DNA of 64,000 bases from Golubevia sp. BC0850. Its lineage: Eukaryota; Basidiomycota; Exobasidiomycetes; Golubeviales; Golubeviaceae. The notes beneath the pieces were generated by a model. It was not told where the DNA came from and made no database searches. It was given only the letters and a program-made list of their open reading frames with translations. The stretch spans positions 1-64,000 of the forward strand of contig JAAVVG010000028.1 of assembly GCA_012976225.1 (NCBI GenBank), read 5' to 3'. The position numbers were made by a program, and so were the translations under genes. Each line of letters opens with the position of its first letter. Position 1 is the stretch's first letter. Of the stretch, positions 10,867-22,084 are shown in pieces.

Positions 10867-13133
10867 TTTGAAGAAGAGGAAGGGATAGTTGGAGGCAAGA
10901 AGTGGGCAGAGGTTGGTGAATTTTTGATCTCACGGAACAATTCATCCGAAGCAACGGTCAAATTCGTCGGTCTCTCTCAGATCTTATACGTAAAAGTCAG
11001 AGATACAATAACTGAAATCACAACATTCAGACTGAGAATCCAAGCTGAATTGAGGGAAGGCAAGGATGGAGAAGAGTGGAGAAGAGGAGGAGAACAATCT
11101 CATCCCCCTCTCAAGTGAATAAGACGTTCTTCCTTCCTTGACTATAGATCTCCAACTCGGTTCTAGCAGGATGTACCTCTATGCATTGCCTCTCCTTATA
11201 TGATCGTAGCTGAATTCGAGATCTGAGAAGCTCGCAACCTTGTCAAAGCTTTCAGCAACCATTTCTTTACTGTCAATCTTGGATTCTTGTCTACCTTCGA
11301 ATGGAATCAACTCGCAATCGAAAAACAAAGAAGGCCCTTTCCGATCTCGATTGAGAAGGTCGCTCTCTTTGAACCAGTGATGGACAGTGAAGAGGAGAAG
11401 AGAAGAAGCTGCAGCAAGAGAACGCAGACGAGAAAAGGCGAAAGAAAAAATCGAAGAAGACTATTCTTCGATGCAAGGGAAAGAGAGGTTCTTGAAGGAG
11501 GAGAACAATCGAGATCCTCAGCAACTCACTCACTCCTTCCTTTCACTGACATTCACTGTAGACGTGAGATAAGTTGGACAATTCATGGGTGTAAAGGAGG
11601 GAATAGAAAGACTAGCGTCGGAGAACAAGAGCGCGAGACATGGGTTGAAGAGACAGCGGGAGAAGTGGCGATGAAGTCAGAGCGAAGATGGAGTAGAACT
11701 TACGGACTGCTGCCATACTTGAAAAGAAAAGCCTTGATCTGCGATAAGAGGGGAGAAAGGTTGAGAGATGGGAGATGAGAGACAAGAGAGAAACGGCCTC
11801 GAAGGCGCAGTCAATTTTAGGAATCTCACCTCTCCAAGGCGATGCAAAAGCACGCACTAAAAAAAGGTGCGCTCCCCAAAAGATGGAAACTCCATTCTGT
11901 TTGAGAATAAAGAGATGTTGTAAGAGAGTCAGAGTGGGGACGAGAGGAAAGAGAGAAGTGTCAGTGCATGAAGTTGGCAACCACTCAATCGAACGCCTTG
12001 AAAAACGACGCCAATTTGGAACGATGCTGGGTTGAGACACCTTTGTTGTGAACTGGGCGAAAAAAGAGCTGAATTGCTTTCGGGTGTTGAGCCAAAGACC
12101 CCATGCACAGAACCGAACAGTAAAAGAGTGTACGAGCAAACAGAAGAAGCAAAGAAAAAACAGAAGAAGAGGAAGAAAAAGAGGGGTGGAGGTGAGAAAG
12201 AAAAGAAACGAGAAACTTTTGAAGAATAGTTTTAAGTTTTGAAGGACTGAAAGAGATTTGAAACGAACGATAGAAAGAAAAAGAAAGAAAGAGAAGATTC
12301 GAGTGAGAGGAGAAGAGAGAGAGAGAGAGAGCGTCTTTTTTCTCTCCCTTGTTCGGTGGGACGTTGCGGTGCACGTCCTCGTCGAAAAGTGTTCAATTTT
12401 GCTTACCTTACACCGCCCCTATAGCATGCTGTGTCCTAAGAATACGATTCTGAAAAAGAAAGGATGAAAAGACAGGGAAAGTAAGGAAAAGGTAAAGCTG
12501 GGTGAATGTTAGGAAAAAAGAAAGAAGTCGCGGAGAGCTCCTTTTAACCTTCCTTCCATTGCCTTCCATGGACATTCCACTTCTTTGCTGACTTTCTTGA
12601 GCTTTTTGGAATCGACTGTTCCTTTTCTACAACTGATTCAAATGTGCTGGAAAAGTTTCAAGCTCGCCGGCTGCGTGACGGTCGAGCTGCCCAGCACTCA
12701 GTTGTCTCTGCGTCTCTCAATAGATTTCCTTCAATTAGTGGGAAGCATTCAGTCAAAGCTTGAGAGAATGCTCTGACAAGGTTTCACCCAATCTCTAGGG
12801 GACATGTTTCGTTTAATGTTGTGCAGATGTTTTTAAGAATGTTTTCCCTACATGTCAGCAAAACATGTACACAACGTTTTCGTGGCATTTTGGCCAAAAT
12901 GTTGGTATAACCAGCCGAAACATTTCAAAGCATTTGAGACCCCCCGAGAGAATTCTCTCTTTATGTTTCGCACTCTCGATCATCATCTCACTCTCACAGA
13001 ACAGCTCTTGTTACGAAAGGAAGAGGAAACTAAAGCCCAAGGCAGAAACTCGGAAAACTCATCGCTGTTCGCCAAACGGCCTCTCCCTTATACCACACCA
13101 TTCTAGCCTTGCTACGTCCAAGTTATCTTCAAA
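10867..13133. promoter_or_regulatory. Divergent intergenic region between lipid-transfer and GST genes
   Basis: About 2.3 kb between a minus-strand start (10866) and a plus-strand start (13134), so it must hold both promoters. From about 11040 to 12340 the plus strand is strongly purine-rich, ending in a GA dinucleotide run (about 12310-12330). Overlapping frames on both strands here (for example 11287-11778 plus and 11612-12139 minus) follow from this skew and show no protein family. The GST-proximal part holds the palindromic element at 12797-12945. Confidence 0.5.
12797..12945. repeat. Palindromic ATGTTT/AAACAT cluster, possible miniature inverted-repeat element
   Basis: About 150 bases with five or more copies of ATGTTT or AAACAT in both orientations, outer inverted words CATGTTTCG (about 12804) and CGAAACATTT (about 12917), and a perfect 16-base palindrome CATTTTGGCCAAAATG at 12886-12901. 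The ends read AGGGGAC... and ...GACCCCC. It lies about 190-340 bases upstream of the GST start. It could be a miniature transposon remnant or a clustered transcription-factor site; no target-site duplication was found. Confidence 0.4.
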
Positions 13134-14346
13134 ATGCCCAAAATGGTCTTCTACGACATGCCAACCCGGGAGAATGGACCTTTATTCTCCCCCAACACAG
13201 TCGTAATCCGGCTCGCACTTCTCCACAAGCAGATTCCCTTCACGAATGTCGAATTAACTGGTCAACAACTCAAATCACCAGGTCCAGGTTCTTTCTCAGA
13301 GAGATTGAAAGGACAGAAGACATGTGTTCCAATGGTTGAAATCCCACTAGATTCAAACGGAAACGTGGAAACTCCTGACGAGAATGGTGATTGTAGAGGG
13401 CAGGGTCTTCTAATTCAAGATACCTTGGCTATCGCTGCTCTGTTGGATCAATTCTATCCTGAAACCCCAAGTCTGTTCTTGCCTGAGAACGAGAAGGTAG
13501 ATCCTGGTAGTAGAGAATGGAGAGTGGCTTATAATTACGCTCTCATGACTAAGCAAGGGCTGGGAACTTCGATGTCTAGGTGGGCCAAACGTGAGTATCT
13601 CAACCGCTGAAAAGAACAGACTTCCGAGTGAGCTATAAAACTGCGCGAGTTCGAGAAGAGAGTCCACCCGCCCTTCGAGCTTCTTCTTAATCCTCGATTA
13701 TTTGGGTAAAGGAGGACGCTTCTCTCATACCTCTTCACAAACTTACCATTTCCCATTCAGATTACGAACTAGGAGCAGAATCTGCAGCTAGAAACATGGA
13801 AGGTCTTTTGTTCCAAGGATTCACCTCCGACTCGAAAGCTGGCCTCAAGAACGCTTGGGCGAAGCTTTGCGAGATGGACAAAGGTGAGTAGAATCTCTCC
13901 TTTATCAACTCCAGCGGTCCTTTCTCTGGAATCTTGATCTCGACTTTCCTTACTCTCTTCAATAAACAGCTAGATCAATGGGAGAAACCAGACGTTCTCT
14001 CCTTCCAATCGTCTCTCTTCTTTCAACCCCGGAGCCAATCATCTCTTGCTCAACCACTATGCCTCTCGAACGAGTTCCAGAAACCTATCAACCTCAGTAT
14101 CTATCTTCACCTTCTAAGCCAGGGATTGTAGATTATCTCGTCTTTGGGAGATTCATCTTCAGTTACTCTTGTGATTTAGAGCTTAATGATGCCATTTGGA
14201 GTTTCGATTCCAGCAAAGCTAGAGAATGGTTGAAGAAGTATGGAGAAGGTCAATGGGAGGTTAAAGAAGAGATTGGAGAATGGGACGGAGACGTTGAACT
14301 TCCGAACGTCAAGGATTGGACCGAGAGAGTGAGTGGAGAAGAATGA
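13134..14346 (+). CDS. Glutathione S-transferase, fungal etherase-like (FuA type), 318 aa
   Basis: Exons: 13134-13590, 13761-13883, 13970-14346; introns are GTGAGT...TTCAG and GTGAGT...AACAG. The N-terminal thioredoxin fold begins KMVFYDMP, with RLALLHKQIPF as helix 1 and QKTCVPMVEIP as the cis-Pro region. QDTLAIAALLDQFYPETPSLF then matches the end of the GST N-domain of basidiomycete GSTFuA / LigE-like enzymes. The C-terminal helical domain includes GIVDYLVFGRFIFSYS. Such enzymes conjugate or bind aromatic compounds with glutathione. The N-terminal domain carries an insert (DSNGNVETPDENGDC) longer than usual. Catalytic residue assignment is uncertain. Confidence 0.88.
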
Positions 14347-14663
14347 CGATTGCCTTAATGTCTGCTTCGTCTTGTTTACAATTTTTACTTTTCTTTTGGC
14401 AGCTACTGGACATGTATGGCTCTCATGTGAGAAGTCAGATGGATAGGGAGCGTCGTTAGCCTTTGACCTTCTCGCTTTCTCTTCCCCCCCCCCTTTCCAG
14501 ATGTATGCCATCTGTTCTCGTCTTCATTAATATCTAACACACCTATCACCATCTGTTTAGAAATGCATCTTATTTTTTGCTTTGAAATTGAAATACAAGT
14601 GATGAAATTGTAAGATTACGATGAAATACAGTACATAAGCTCTTTCAAATTGCCTCCCAAGAC
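14347..14663. other. Convergent 3' region
   Basis: 317 bases between the stop codons of convergent genes (GST on plus, RNase II on minus). It has a C homopolymer (about 14484-14493) and AT-rich stretches fit for 3' processing signals on both strands. No gene is seen. Confidence 0.5.
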
Positions 14664-17600
14664 CTACTCAATCCTCTCCACAGTCAACGCCATAGTTCCA
14701 CCAGCCATATAAGCTTTCTTAACTCTAACCTTCAATTCTTCTCCCAATCTCGGAGGTCCTTCTCTCAGACCCCAAACACATTCCGCCGGAATTCCCAATC
14801 CAAGAACTCTGACTCTAACATGAGCGGTTGAATTGGCATTGATTCTTGCACCTTTAAGAACTACGATAGCTTCATGAGGACCTAGAACCGGATTTGAAGG
14901 GTCGAAAGCTAACAATCTAGAAATGTAAAGAATGAACCAAGATCTCTCTGCGGATCTAGTATAAGCTTTCAACCTTGAATCCAAACGATCGAATTCTGGT
15001 AATTGAGGAAGTAAATCTGATTCAGAGTATAAAGGTTTGGTAGTTGAGGAAGTGAGAGCAGATTTTAATTGCCAGTGAACAAAGAGATCCGGAAATCTTC
15101 GAAGTGGTGAGGTGGATCTTACGTATCCGTTGTTGAGGATTGAACCTGAATTAACACTTGGAGCTGGAATACCCATTGAGAAATGTTCCCAAGCTTGAAT
15201 TCTATGACCACCTGCTTTGACCACGATATCAGCTCCAACCCATTCCGAATCGGGTATCATTCCTTGATATTGGTCCGCTAAGTCTTTTAATTTTTGAAGT
15301 TGATAATTGGGAGGAGATTGTTGACCTCTGAATGGAAGTGGAAGAGACCTTGAACTTGCGAAAGAACCAGTAATTCGACCTGCTAAAACCATGAATTCAG
15401 CAACCATGCTTTGAGCTAGAGAGGTCGCTGAGGATTCCGTTCCAGATTCAGATGGACCAACTGAGAAACAGGGAAATCCAGAATAGAAGTTGGGAAGAGA
15501 GGGTAGAGTTGGGTGACGGCTTGAGAATTGAGAGACTGGAGGAGTGATGGAAGCTAAACCTTTGGCGTCAGCTAAGGCGAAAGGAATCGTTGCCACAAAC
15601 TTGGTTGAGGCTCCATAAGAAGTTGCTGCTCTCTGAGCGGAGAGGAGCTGAGAGATAGTATAAAGAACTTTGAGGTCTTTACTTTCTACCTCTGAGATTG
15701 AATTTGATGTTGAAGACTCGGATGAAATCGCTTTACCAACTTCTGTGTAGCTAAGCTTTCTGACATTTCTGACCCAACCAGCTTGAACCTTGAGATCTTC
15801 CACCCTGACTTCCTGATCTTCAAGATTGACTAGAGCTGAGAATGTCAAAGTTCTTTGACCTTTGCCTCCGAGGCTATTTGCTGTGGTCTCCCTAAGTCCA
15901 GCTCCACCCAGTCCTTGGAATCCATTCACTAGCTCATCCGGCAGCAGTGATAATCGTTTCTCAAGTAAATAAATCGAAGAAAACCGTTTCCGGGCGAATC
16001 GAGCTAGCTCAGATGTTGGAGAGATGAGGGCAGTTGGGTCTGCTACATGGATGTGAACCCAATATTTCCCGTCTTCAACACTTGACAATTCCTGAGGAGA
16101 TCCAACTTTAGAGATAGAGATTCCGTCATCTAGTTCGAAAGCCCCTTCATCATCGATGACGTAAATCGGAAGTTGTCCAAAGTCTTCTCTCTTGTCTTCC
16201 AATCCATCGACCACTTCAAAGGCTCCGTCTTTGCCCCTGATGGAAGGTTCTTTGGCTTCTATTACACTGTTTAAAGAGTTGTCGAGAGTAGAAACATTTT
16301 CCCAAGGCTTGAAGACCCCGATGGATTTTAAAAATTCAGTTGCGAGGGCATGAGAAGTATCAGAATGCATTCCATGTTGAGAAGCAGAGTGTAGAGACTC
16401 CCAGTAAGATTCTGGATCCGATTGCTTGAGAGTGTCGTCGATGGTATGACTAGTTGAAGTGGAAGATGCGTCTAAGAGATACTTGAGTAAGACAGCCGTT
16501 TCCGGAGCTGCTTCCCTTTTCTGAATGGTTCTTCTGTTCCCCAAGAAAGTCTTTAAGAACGAGATAATGGTCAATTGATTCGCATTGAATTTGAGGGATG
16601 GAGAGATTGACTTGATAGGGGAAACAATGTGAGGAACTGGAGGCTTTGAGGCGTATTCTGATAGGTTGTTGAGCGGTGGCTGAGAAGATAATTGCCGCTG
16701 CCTTTCTGCCGATATCCATTCTTTGACCTTCTCGACTTTTTTCTTAAAATCTTTCAAAACTTTACCACCTTCAGATACACCATTTCCTCCCTTCGAAAGC
16801 GATTCTCTAACCCACCTCCTAACATTTTCCTCCTCTTCCACTTCTTTCTTAGGTCTGATAATGAAAGCAGTCGAAATCCTATGAGTGGAGGGATCCACCA
16901 GGAACCTATCATCTTTCTCAACCAGCAAAGAATGAGCAGTAAGAAGTGCCGGAAGACTTTCATGACATCCTTTGAAAAGTAAAGAAGCAGCTTTTCTAGT
17001 ATTAAGAACTTCCATTTCTCCAAAGCCATCTTGTCTTTCTATCAATCCTCTAAGATTCGATTCCATCTCACCTCTAATCTGTTCTGAACAACTTTTGAGT
17101 TCTCTAATCAAAGTGCATAACTTGGCTCTAGCATCTAATCTGATGACATCTGAATTGTCATAAGCTTGAGCATTGATCCTTGATCCATCTGATAAGGCCA
17201 CTCGTGAGAGTTCTTTGGAACTGATACTTGCTAGTTTGACGATTGAAGAAGGAGCATAATTTGGAAGTCGAAGTAGGACGTCTGAAATCGAATCGAAAGA
17301 CATGAGATCTCCGGATGAAAGTAAGAGGTAGTGGGAAGTTGATTGTGGTTGGTCGTTTGAGGATGAAGCTAAAGGAGATGAGAGGAGAATTCCTTCTCGA
17401 ACATCTCCAGTTCTGATTGGAGAGTGATAAGAAGTAGAGGCAAAGAGAGGTTAGAGAGGGAGGAACAGAGGTGTACTTCATGAATAGAGGTGTACTTAGG
17501 GGTCGGCAACTTCATATGAAGTAGCCTCATTCTTGCTCACATGAAGCAACTCATTTGAAGCAATCTCATATTTGCTTCATGTCAAAATCTTACAAGAATC

Positions 17601-18836
17601 GGAAAAAATGAAGCAGATATGAGATTGCTTCATACTCAGATGTCAGGTCAGACCTCTTCATACGAGGCAACATGAAGCAAGCCTACGATAACAAGGCTGA
17701 GATCCGAAATAGTCTACGCGTTGCGATAAAGGAAAGTTTTGAATGAGGACAAAGGCTCAAGATTTGTCTTCTCGTCTACTCGTCTTCTCGTCTTCTCAGT
17801 CCTTCCTTCCTTCCAAGAGCAAGCCATCTTGTTCCATGGTTGGACCTTTCACCTTGAACCTCCCATCCTCTCCCTTCATCTTGGTCTTCCTCTCTCCTTA
17901 GGGTTAGGTATTTCTCTCCATTTCTGTCCATATGAGTCATGAAGTGACATGAGTTCACATGAAGAGAAAAGGGTCATAGCGCCTCATGTGAAGCACTTCA
18001 TGTCTTACTTCATATACAGTCATGTCTAACTTCATATACAGAGAGGCCAAAAGCGCCCGGAAATGAAGGTCATGTGAAGCACCTCCATGAGCATAAGCAT
18101 GACCGACACCTAGATGTACTTCATGCTTCCTTTCTCCCTATTGCCCTTCCCGTCGCTAAACCTCCTATCTCACTCACCTTCTTAGTTCCACAAAATCACC
18201 AGGATTCAATTCATCCTTAGCCATCCCACTGAGGACGCTCCAATGTGCTGGAGTGCTCAAAAGTTGTTGAATCCTTCTCTCTGATTCCAGCTCTCTTCCG
18301 TTTGCTTTCGCTTTTCCTTTCCCCTTTGGACCTTCCCTCATACTCATACCGTTTCCACCTTTCTGATATGCATTCTTTCTAGAGAATTGACTCGCTCTAT
18401 TGTTGAACCTCTTTCCAGGACCATCTGAAAAGGAGAAATGAGAAGATTGTGGAGCCGGTTTGTAACCTGCTAATTCATCTGAACCATTGAAAGGTCTTCT
18501 AATTGAAGGAGTACTAGATGATGATGATGATAAAGAATGGGCGTTGAGTAATCGAAAGGCGATTTCAGATTGGTAAGAAGGTGAAGAATATTTGGTAGAA
18601 TTGGAATTGGAGATGGTAGAGGAAGGCTGCTTAGAAGAGGATCCGGTTCGATTGAAGGATGAATTGAAATATCGCAATTGAGATCTAGGATTGGTAGTTA
18701 GAGGTGTAGAGGTAGGTGTAGGAGTAGAACTTAGACTTGAAGTAGTTGTCCGTCTTAACTTTGCAATTCTACCAGCTGAACTAAGACTAGAGGATGCAGT
18801 TGCAGTTGCCTTGCATAGTTGAGATGTGGAACGCAT
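14664..18836 (-). CDS. DSS1: Mitochondrial exoribonuclease II (Dss1/CYT-4 type), 1135 aa, two exons
   Basis: Exon 1 is 18836-18178 and exon 2 is 17412-14664. The 765-base intron (GTGAGT...ATCAG) holds a 616-base transposon. The junction reads NPGDFVELR-R-TGDVREGILLSSP, continuous with the N-terminal part of Dss1/CYT-4 proteins. The N-terminus (MRSTSQLCKATATASS... with Arg and Ser, no acids) is a typical mitochondrial presequence. The RNB catalytic domain (about residues 630-980) starts with YVIDDEGAFELDDGIS, carrying the metal-binding Asp cluster, followed by WVHIHVADPTALI and, later, STSPLRRFPDLFVHWQL. Dss1 is the 3'-5' RNase of the mitochondrial degradosome with helicase Suv3. Without knowledge of the long intron it would be annotated as two genes: a 220-aa orphan and an 879-aa RNase lacking its N-terminus. 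Confidence 0.9.
17497..18112. mobile_element. Non-autonomous hAT-like DNA transposon, copy A (616 bp)
   Basis: Terminal inverted repeats TAGGGGTCGG at the left and CCGACACCTA at the right. Flanks are GGTGTACT and GATGTACT, an 8-base target duplication with one mismatch, as expected for hAT elements. Subterminal zones are packed with ACATGAAGC / GCTTCATGT words in both orientations, as hAT elements often show. No transposase is encoded. A second copy lies at 39193-39982 in the same orientation. Copy A lacks about 200 internal bases of copy B and has a short tandem duplication (ACTTCATATACAG twice) near the right end. It lies inside intron 1 of the mitochondrial RNase gene, antisense to that gene's transcript. 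The internal TTAGGGTTAGG is telomere-like by chance or origin. Confidence 0.75.
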
Positions 18837-19374
18837 TCCCTTATTAGATCAGGACACGATTGTTGATGAACTGCCTTCAAGTGAGAGGAATGAATTTTTA
18901 GGGTAGGAGTCTTCGAGTCTATCGAGGTAGCGTTTAGCAATCAATCATCGATGCTCTCATCGAGGACAGATGAAACGTCGACAACGTCATTTGGCTCTGG
19001 GGTCTGAGAACTGAAAGCTCATCTTTCCCTCGTCATCTCCTTTAAATTTTGAACCCTAAGTCTTTAAAAGCTCTTGGATCGGATGTAAGAACATCTCGAG
19101 ATTCTTTTATTTACACAGATGGCACCTCAGGCTCTCCCCTCCACTCCAGCTCTCCAGGGGGGGACGATAGTATAGAACCAAAATGATAAGGAAGCGTTCC
19201 AAAAGATCCAGGATTCCTGCATGACGTATGACGCATATGACGCAGCAGGATGGAACTTCTGACCTCGTGGTAGAAAAAACAGCACCGCCTCTTCGAGGCG
19301 TCATATAAATGAATGCAACGGTTCAGAAACTTTCTCATCTTCCTCCTGGCCATAAAATTCATCCAATCTTCAAG
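18837..19374. promoter_or_regulatory. Divergent promoter region, RNase II / LURP-one gene
   Basis: Lies between a minus-strand start (18836) and a plus-strand start (19375). A TATAAA-like word occurs at about 19303-19308, directly before an in-frame upstream ATG (19309). A segment near 19215-19245 repeats TGACGYATATGACGC-like words (CRE/ATF-like TGACG cores). Operators are not proven. Confidence 0.4.
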
Positions 19375-20410
19375 ATGGGCAGTTCTTCAAGTAAAGTCAA
19401 CGAACCTGCTCCGCCAGCCAATCTCACTCTTCCACTCGGTGTGCTCCCAGAATTCACTGAGCACAACGCTCCAATCAACTTGGAGATGGAAATCCAGCCA
19501 AGTAGAGCTTTTAGGAAGAAAAATGATTTGCAAACGATCGTTAGGGTGAGTGGTAGGTGAATGTCCTAACAGATCATCACAGATCTGCTGAACACTCCTT
19601 CTTTCTCTCCCTGCATCCTTCCTGTCGAAATCTCTTGCCCTCTCTCAGGATACCAATACAAAACAACAGATTTTCACAATTGGACCCGTCGTCAGAATGA
19701 AAAAAGCACATACACAGAGTAAGTTCTCTGTCTCAGTATCTTTCTCAGGTGAACCAGATTAAAACAACAGTAAGCCCTTGTCCTCTCTAATCTCTGTTCT
19801 CTTTTGTCATTTACCATTTTCTATCACCTAGCCCTTTATTCTTCGTCAAACGTCCCTCTCTTCACTTTGACGAGTAGTGGTTCTTCAAGCCGCAAGACCG
19901 AATACATCTGCAGGGCTTCAACTGGGCAAGAGATCTACCGAGCAGTTGAAAGCACTAGTCAAGGCAAAGCTGCCTGTATTCTCATCTTCAGAAACATGGT
20001 CGGAAGTAGTAGAGGTCATGCCATCAAGATCAAAATGAGAAAGAGCGGAGAGATCTCTGCCTGGAACCTCACCGTTGGAAACGTCGCCTTTCACTCAAGT
20101 TGGAAGAAGGTCAAGACTCATCAACTGATTGTCAACCCAGGCATGGACGTAGCCTTAATGACAATTTCAGTCATGGCTTTGGTGAGTGGTTCTATTTTTT
20201 TGGTGGCGGAAAAGGTGGTCTTTCGTTCGCAGACAAGATTTCCATCGAGAGTTTTGCAGAGCATGTCAGACTCAAGTATTCTCTGATACCCCCACTTTTC
20301 AATCGCCTCCAATACAGCATCGAATTGATCTGGCCAGGAGCTCTAGATCAAGCAGTGCAAGCGCCGCAGCTGCTGGAGGCGCATCGGCAAGTGCAAGTGC
20401 AGCCTGTTGA
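19375..20410 (+). CDS. LURP-one-related (tubby-like fold) protein, 227 aa
   Basis: Exons: 19375-19545, 19649-19718, 19832-20181, 20318-20410. Features of the LURP-one/DUF567 family, which share a tubby-C-like beta barrel, are QQIFTIGPVVRMKKAHTQ, then PLFTLTSSGSSSRKTEYIC, IRGHAIKI-type strands (GSSRGHAIKIKMRKSG) and a hydrophobic C-terminal helix (GMDVALMTISVMAL). The chosen start gives MGSSSSK, a textbook N-myristoylation context, suggesting membrane attachment. An upstream in-frame ATG at 19309 would mask it. The C-terminus is a Ser/Ala low-complexity tail ending in Cys. The biochemical role of fungal members is not established; membrane-lipid or scaffolding functions are inferred from the tubby fold. 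Confidence 0.82.
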
Positions 20411-22084
20411 TGTGAATGTGTCGAGACAAGCCGAGCTCCCTTTGTATTGTACATAGACTTTGAAAGATACCCCCTTACCCCTAAAACAAAACTGCGAAGC
20501 TGTTCGAATTGTTCGAAAACCACTCTCAGATTGTGTACTCTGATGCAAAAAAGACGCCAGGCCGAAACTATCTTCTCATTCTCAATCTTTCCCACCTCTC
20601 CTCTCAAGCCCTTCAGACCATGGCTGCAGTCGCAAGATACTTCGAGGAGCTCCAGCAACATCTTCGATAGCATACAAGATACTTCTAGTCAATCTAATCT
20701 CTTTCTTTCACCTGTTTTTCTCAACTCTGAGTCCTCCCTTGAAAGGCTTTGCCAATTCAAATGCCAACGTAAATCTAGATTTCGAAAATCTGATCTGTTA
20801 AGATCCACCTTCAAAAGCTGCTCCGACTCTAGAAGCAAATAGGAAGTCTCACTAGCGGTTGAGGTGCTGCTTCTTCTCTCTCTGCATCCCTGCTACCTTT
20901 CTTCTCCTGAAAAGTTCTGATTCAGATCATCCAACCCATCTGAATCTTCTTCAACACATCTATGGCCTAACAAATGCTAAGTGGAAATGGAGATAGGGAC
21001 TCCTCTCTCTCTCTTACCTACCTCCCAACTTTCATCTCTCTTGACTCACCTCTTTCCTCTCTTCTACCCTTCTCTTACTGATAGCATCTTTCTAAGCCTG
21101 TTCAATTCCTCCCTTGTCTCTCTCTGCTACAGCCTGAGGCCAGATCGCTTCTCTTCTTGCATGGATCCTTCCTCGTCTTCCACAGCTGATCGTCTAGGGA
21201 CGCTTTCACTTTGAACCTCCCCTCCTTCGACCTCGATGAGAGCCACCTGACTTAATGATGACTTCAAACTGAATCTAGTCGAGGACTGACTTGGTGTGTT
21301 TGTTGTCTCAATTGAAAGAGCGAGGTCATCCTTCAGCTAGTCTTGCAGGAAGTAGCTGCTCCTCTGATGCTCACTCCCCTCTGCCATGTTTTGCAGATAG
21401 GGCTGAATCTAGAGGCAGAATTGATGGGAGAATTAAATCAAAGAAGAAGGATAGAATAGAATCGAATCGAATCGGAGTGATGAGTGGTCGGAGAAGACGA
21501 AGGACCTTTCGAATTAAATTCGAAAGCAGCGTTCCATTCTTGACTCGCTCGACATCCCATCAAATTTCACCTTTCACCCATTGTTTAGTCTTCTCCTGGA
21601 GATTGGTTTCATTGGAAGCATATCAAGTAGATCAAGCTATTGAACATTCTACTGACCAGAAGAAGCCAGCTACAGGTGAGTCCACAGGAGGAGCATGCCT
21701 TCATCCTGACTCGTCCAACACACACACTCTCTCTCTTCTGACACTTCCTGCCTCCTTCTATTGGCTTAATTTCGTCTCTTAACGGATCGAGCGTAGTACA
21801 AAACACTCTTTCCTTGCGAAGGAATTTAATCCCGCATAGTAGAGACCAGACTTCGGAGGAACCTCTTCACTCCAGATCGAATCGCGAAGCCTTGCCTTCT
21901 GCTGATTCCCTCTCTCTTCTCGCTTCTGCCTAAAGTCAAGGTAAGCTTCGATCTTCCCGAATGGACGAGACTGAGTATTTCATCACTGACTTGTCTGTCT
22001 TTGTTCTCTCTCGCTCTCTCGCTCTCGCTTTCTCAGTCCGTCCTCGTTCCTAGCTCACGAATCCGGATCATCCCATCTACAAAC
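20411..22084. other. Intergenic stretch with no accepted gene
   Basis: About 1.7 kb. It contains the second copy of the 39-base repeat (20702-20740) and a possible orphan exon ending GCTACAG|GTGAGT at about 21677, whose partner exons were not found. Purine runs with AATCG repeats lie near 21430-21480. Open frames show no family resemblance. Confidence 0.45.

Noticed and set aside
11287-12139. Overlapping 163- and 175-codon frames on opposite strands
   Set aside because: They lie in purine-skewed DNA, where stops are rare on both strands; composition is unlike neighbouring proteins and there is no family signal.
17739-17942. Open frames inside transposon copy A (and the matching ones in copy B)
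   Set aside because: They are short, different in length between copies and show no transposase motifs.
17413-18177. Introner-type element (a transposon that creates the intron and supplies the splice sites)
   Set aside because: In both host genes the donor and acceptor lie outside the inverted repeats (about 65-85 bases away here and up to 200-290 in the other), so insertion into existing introns is simpler.
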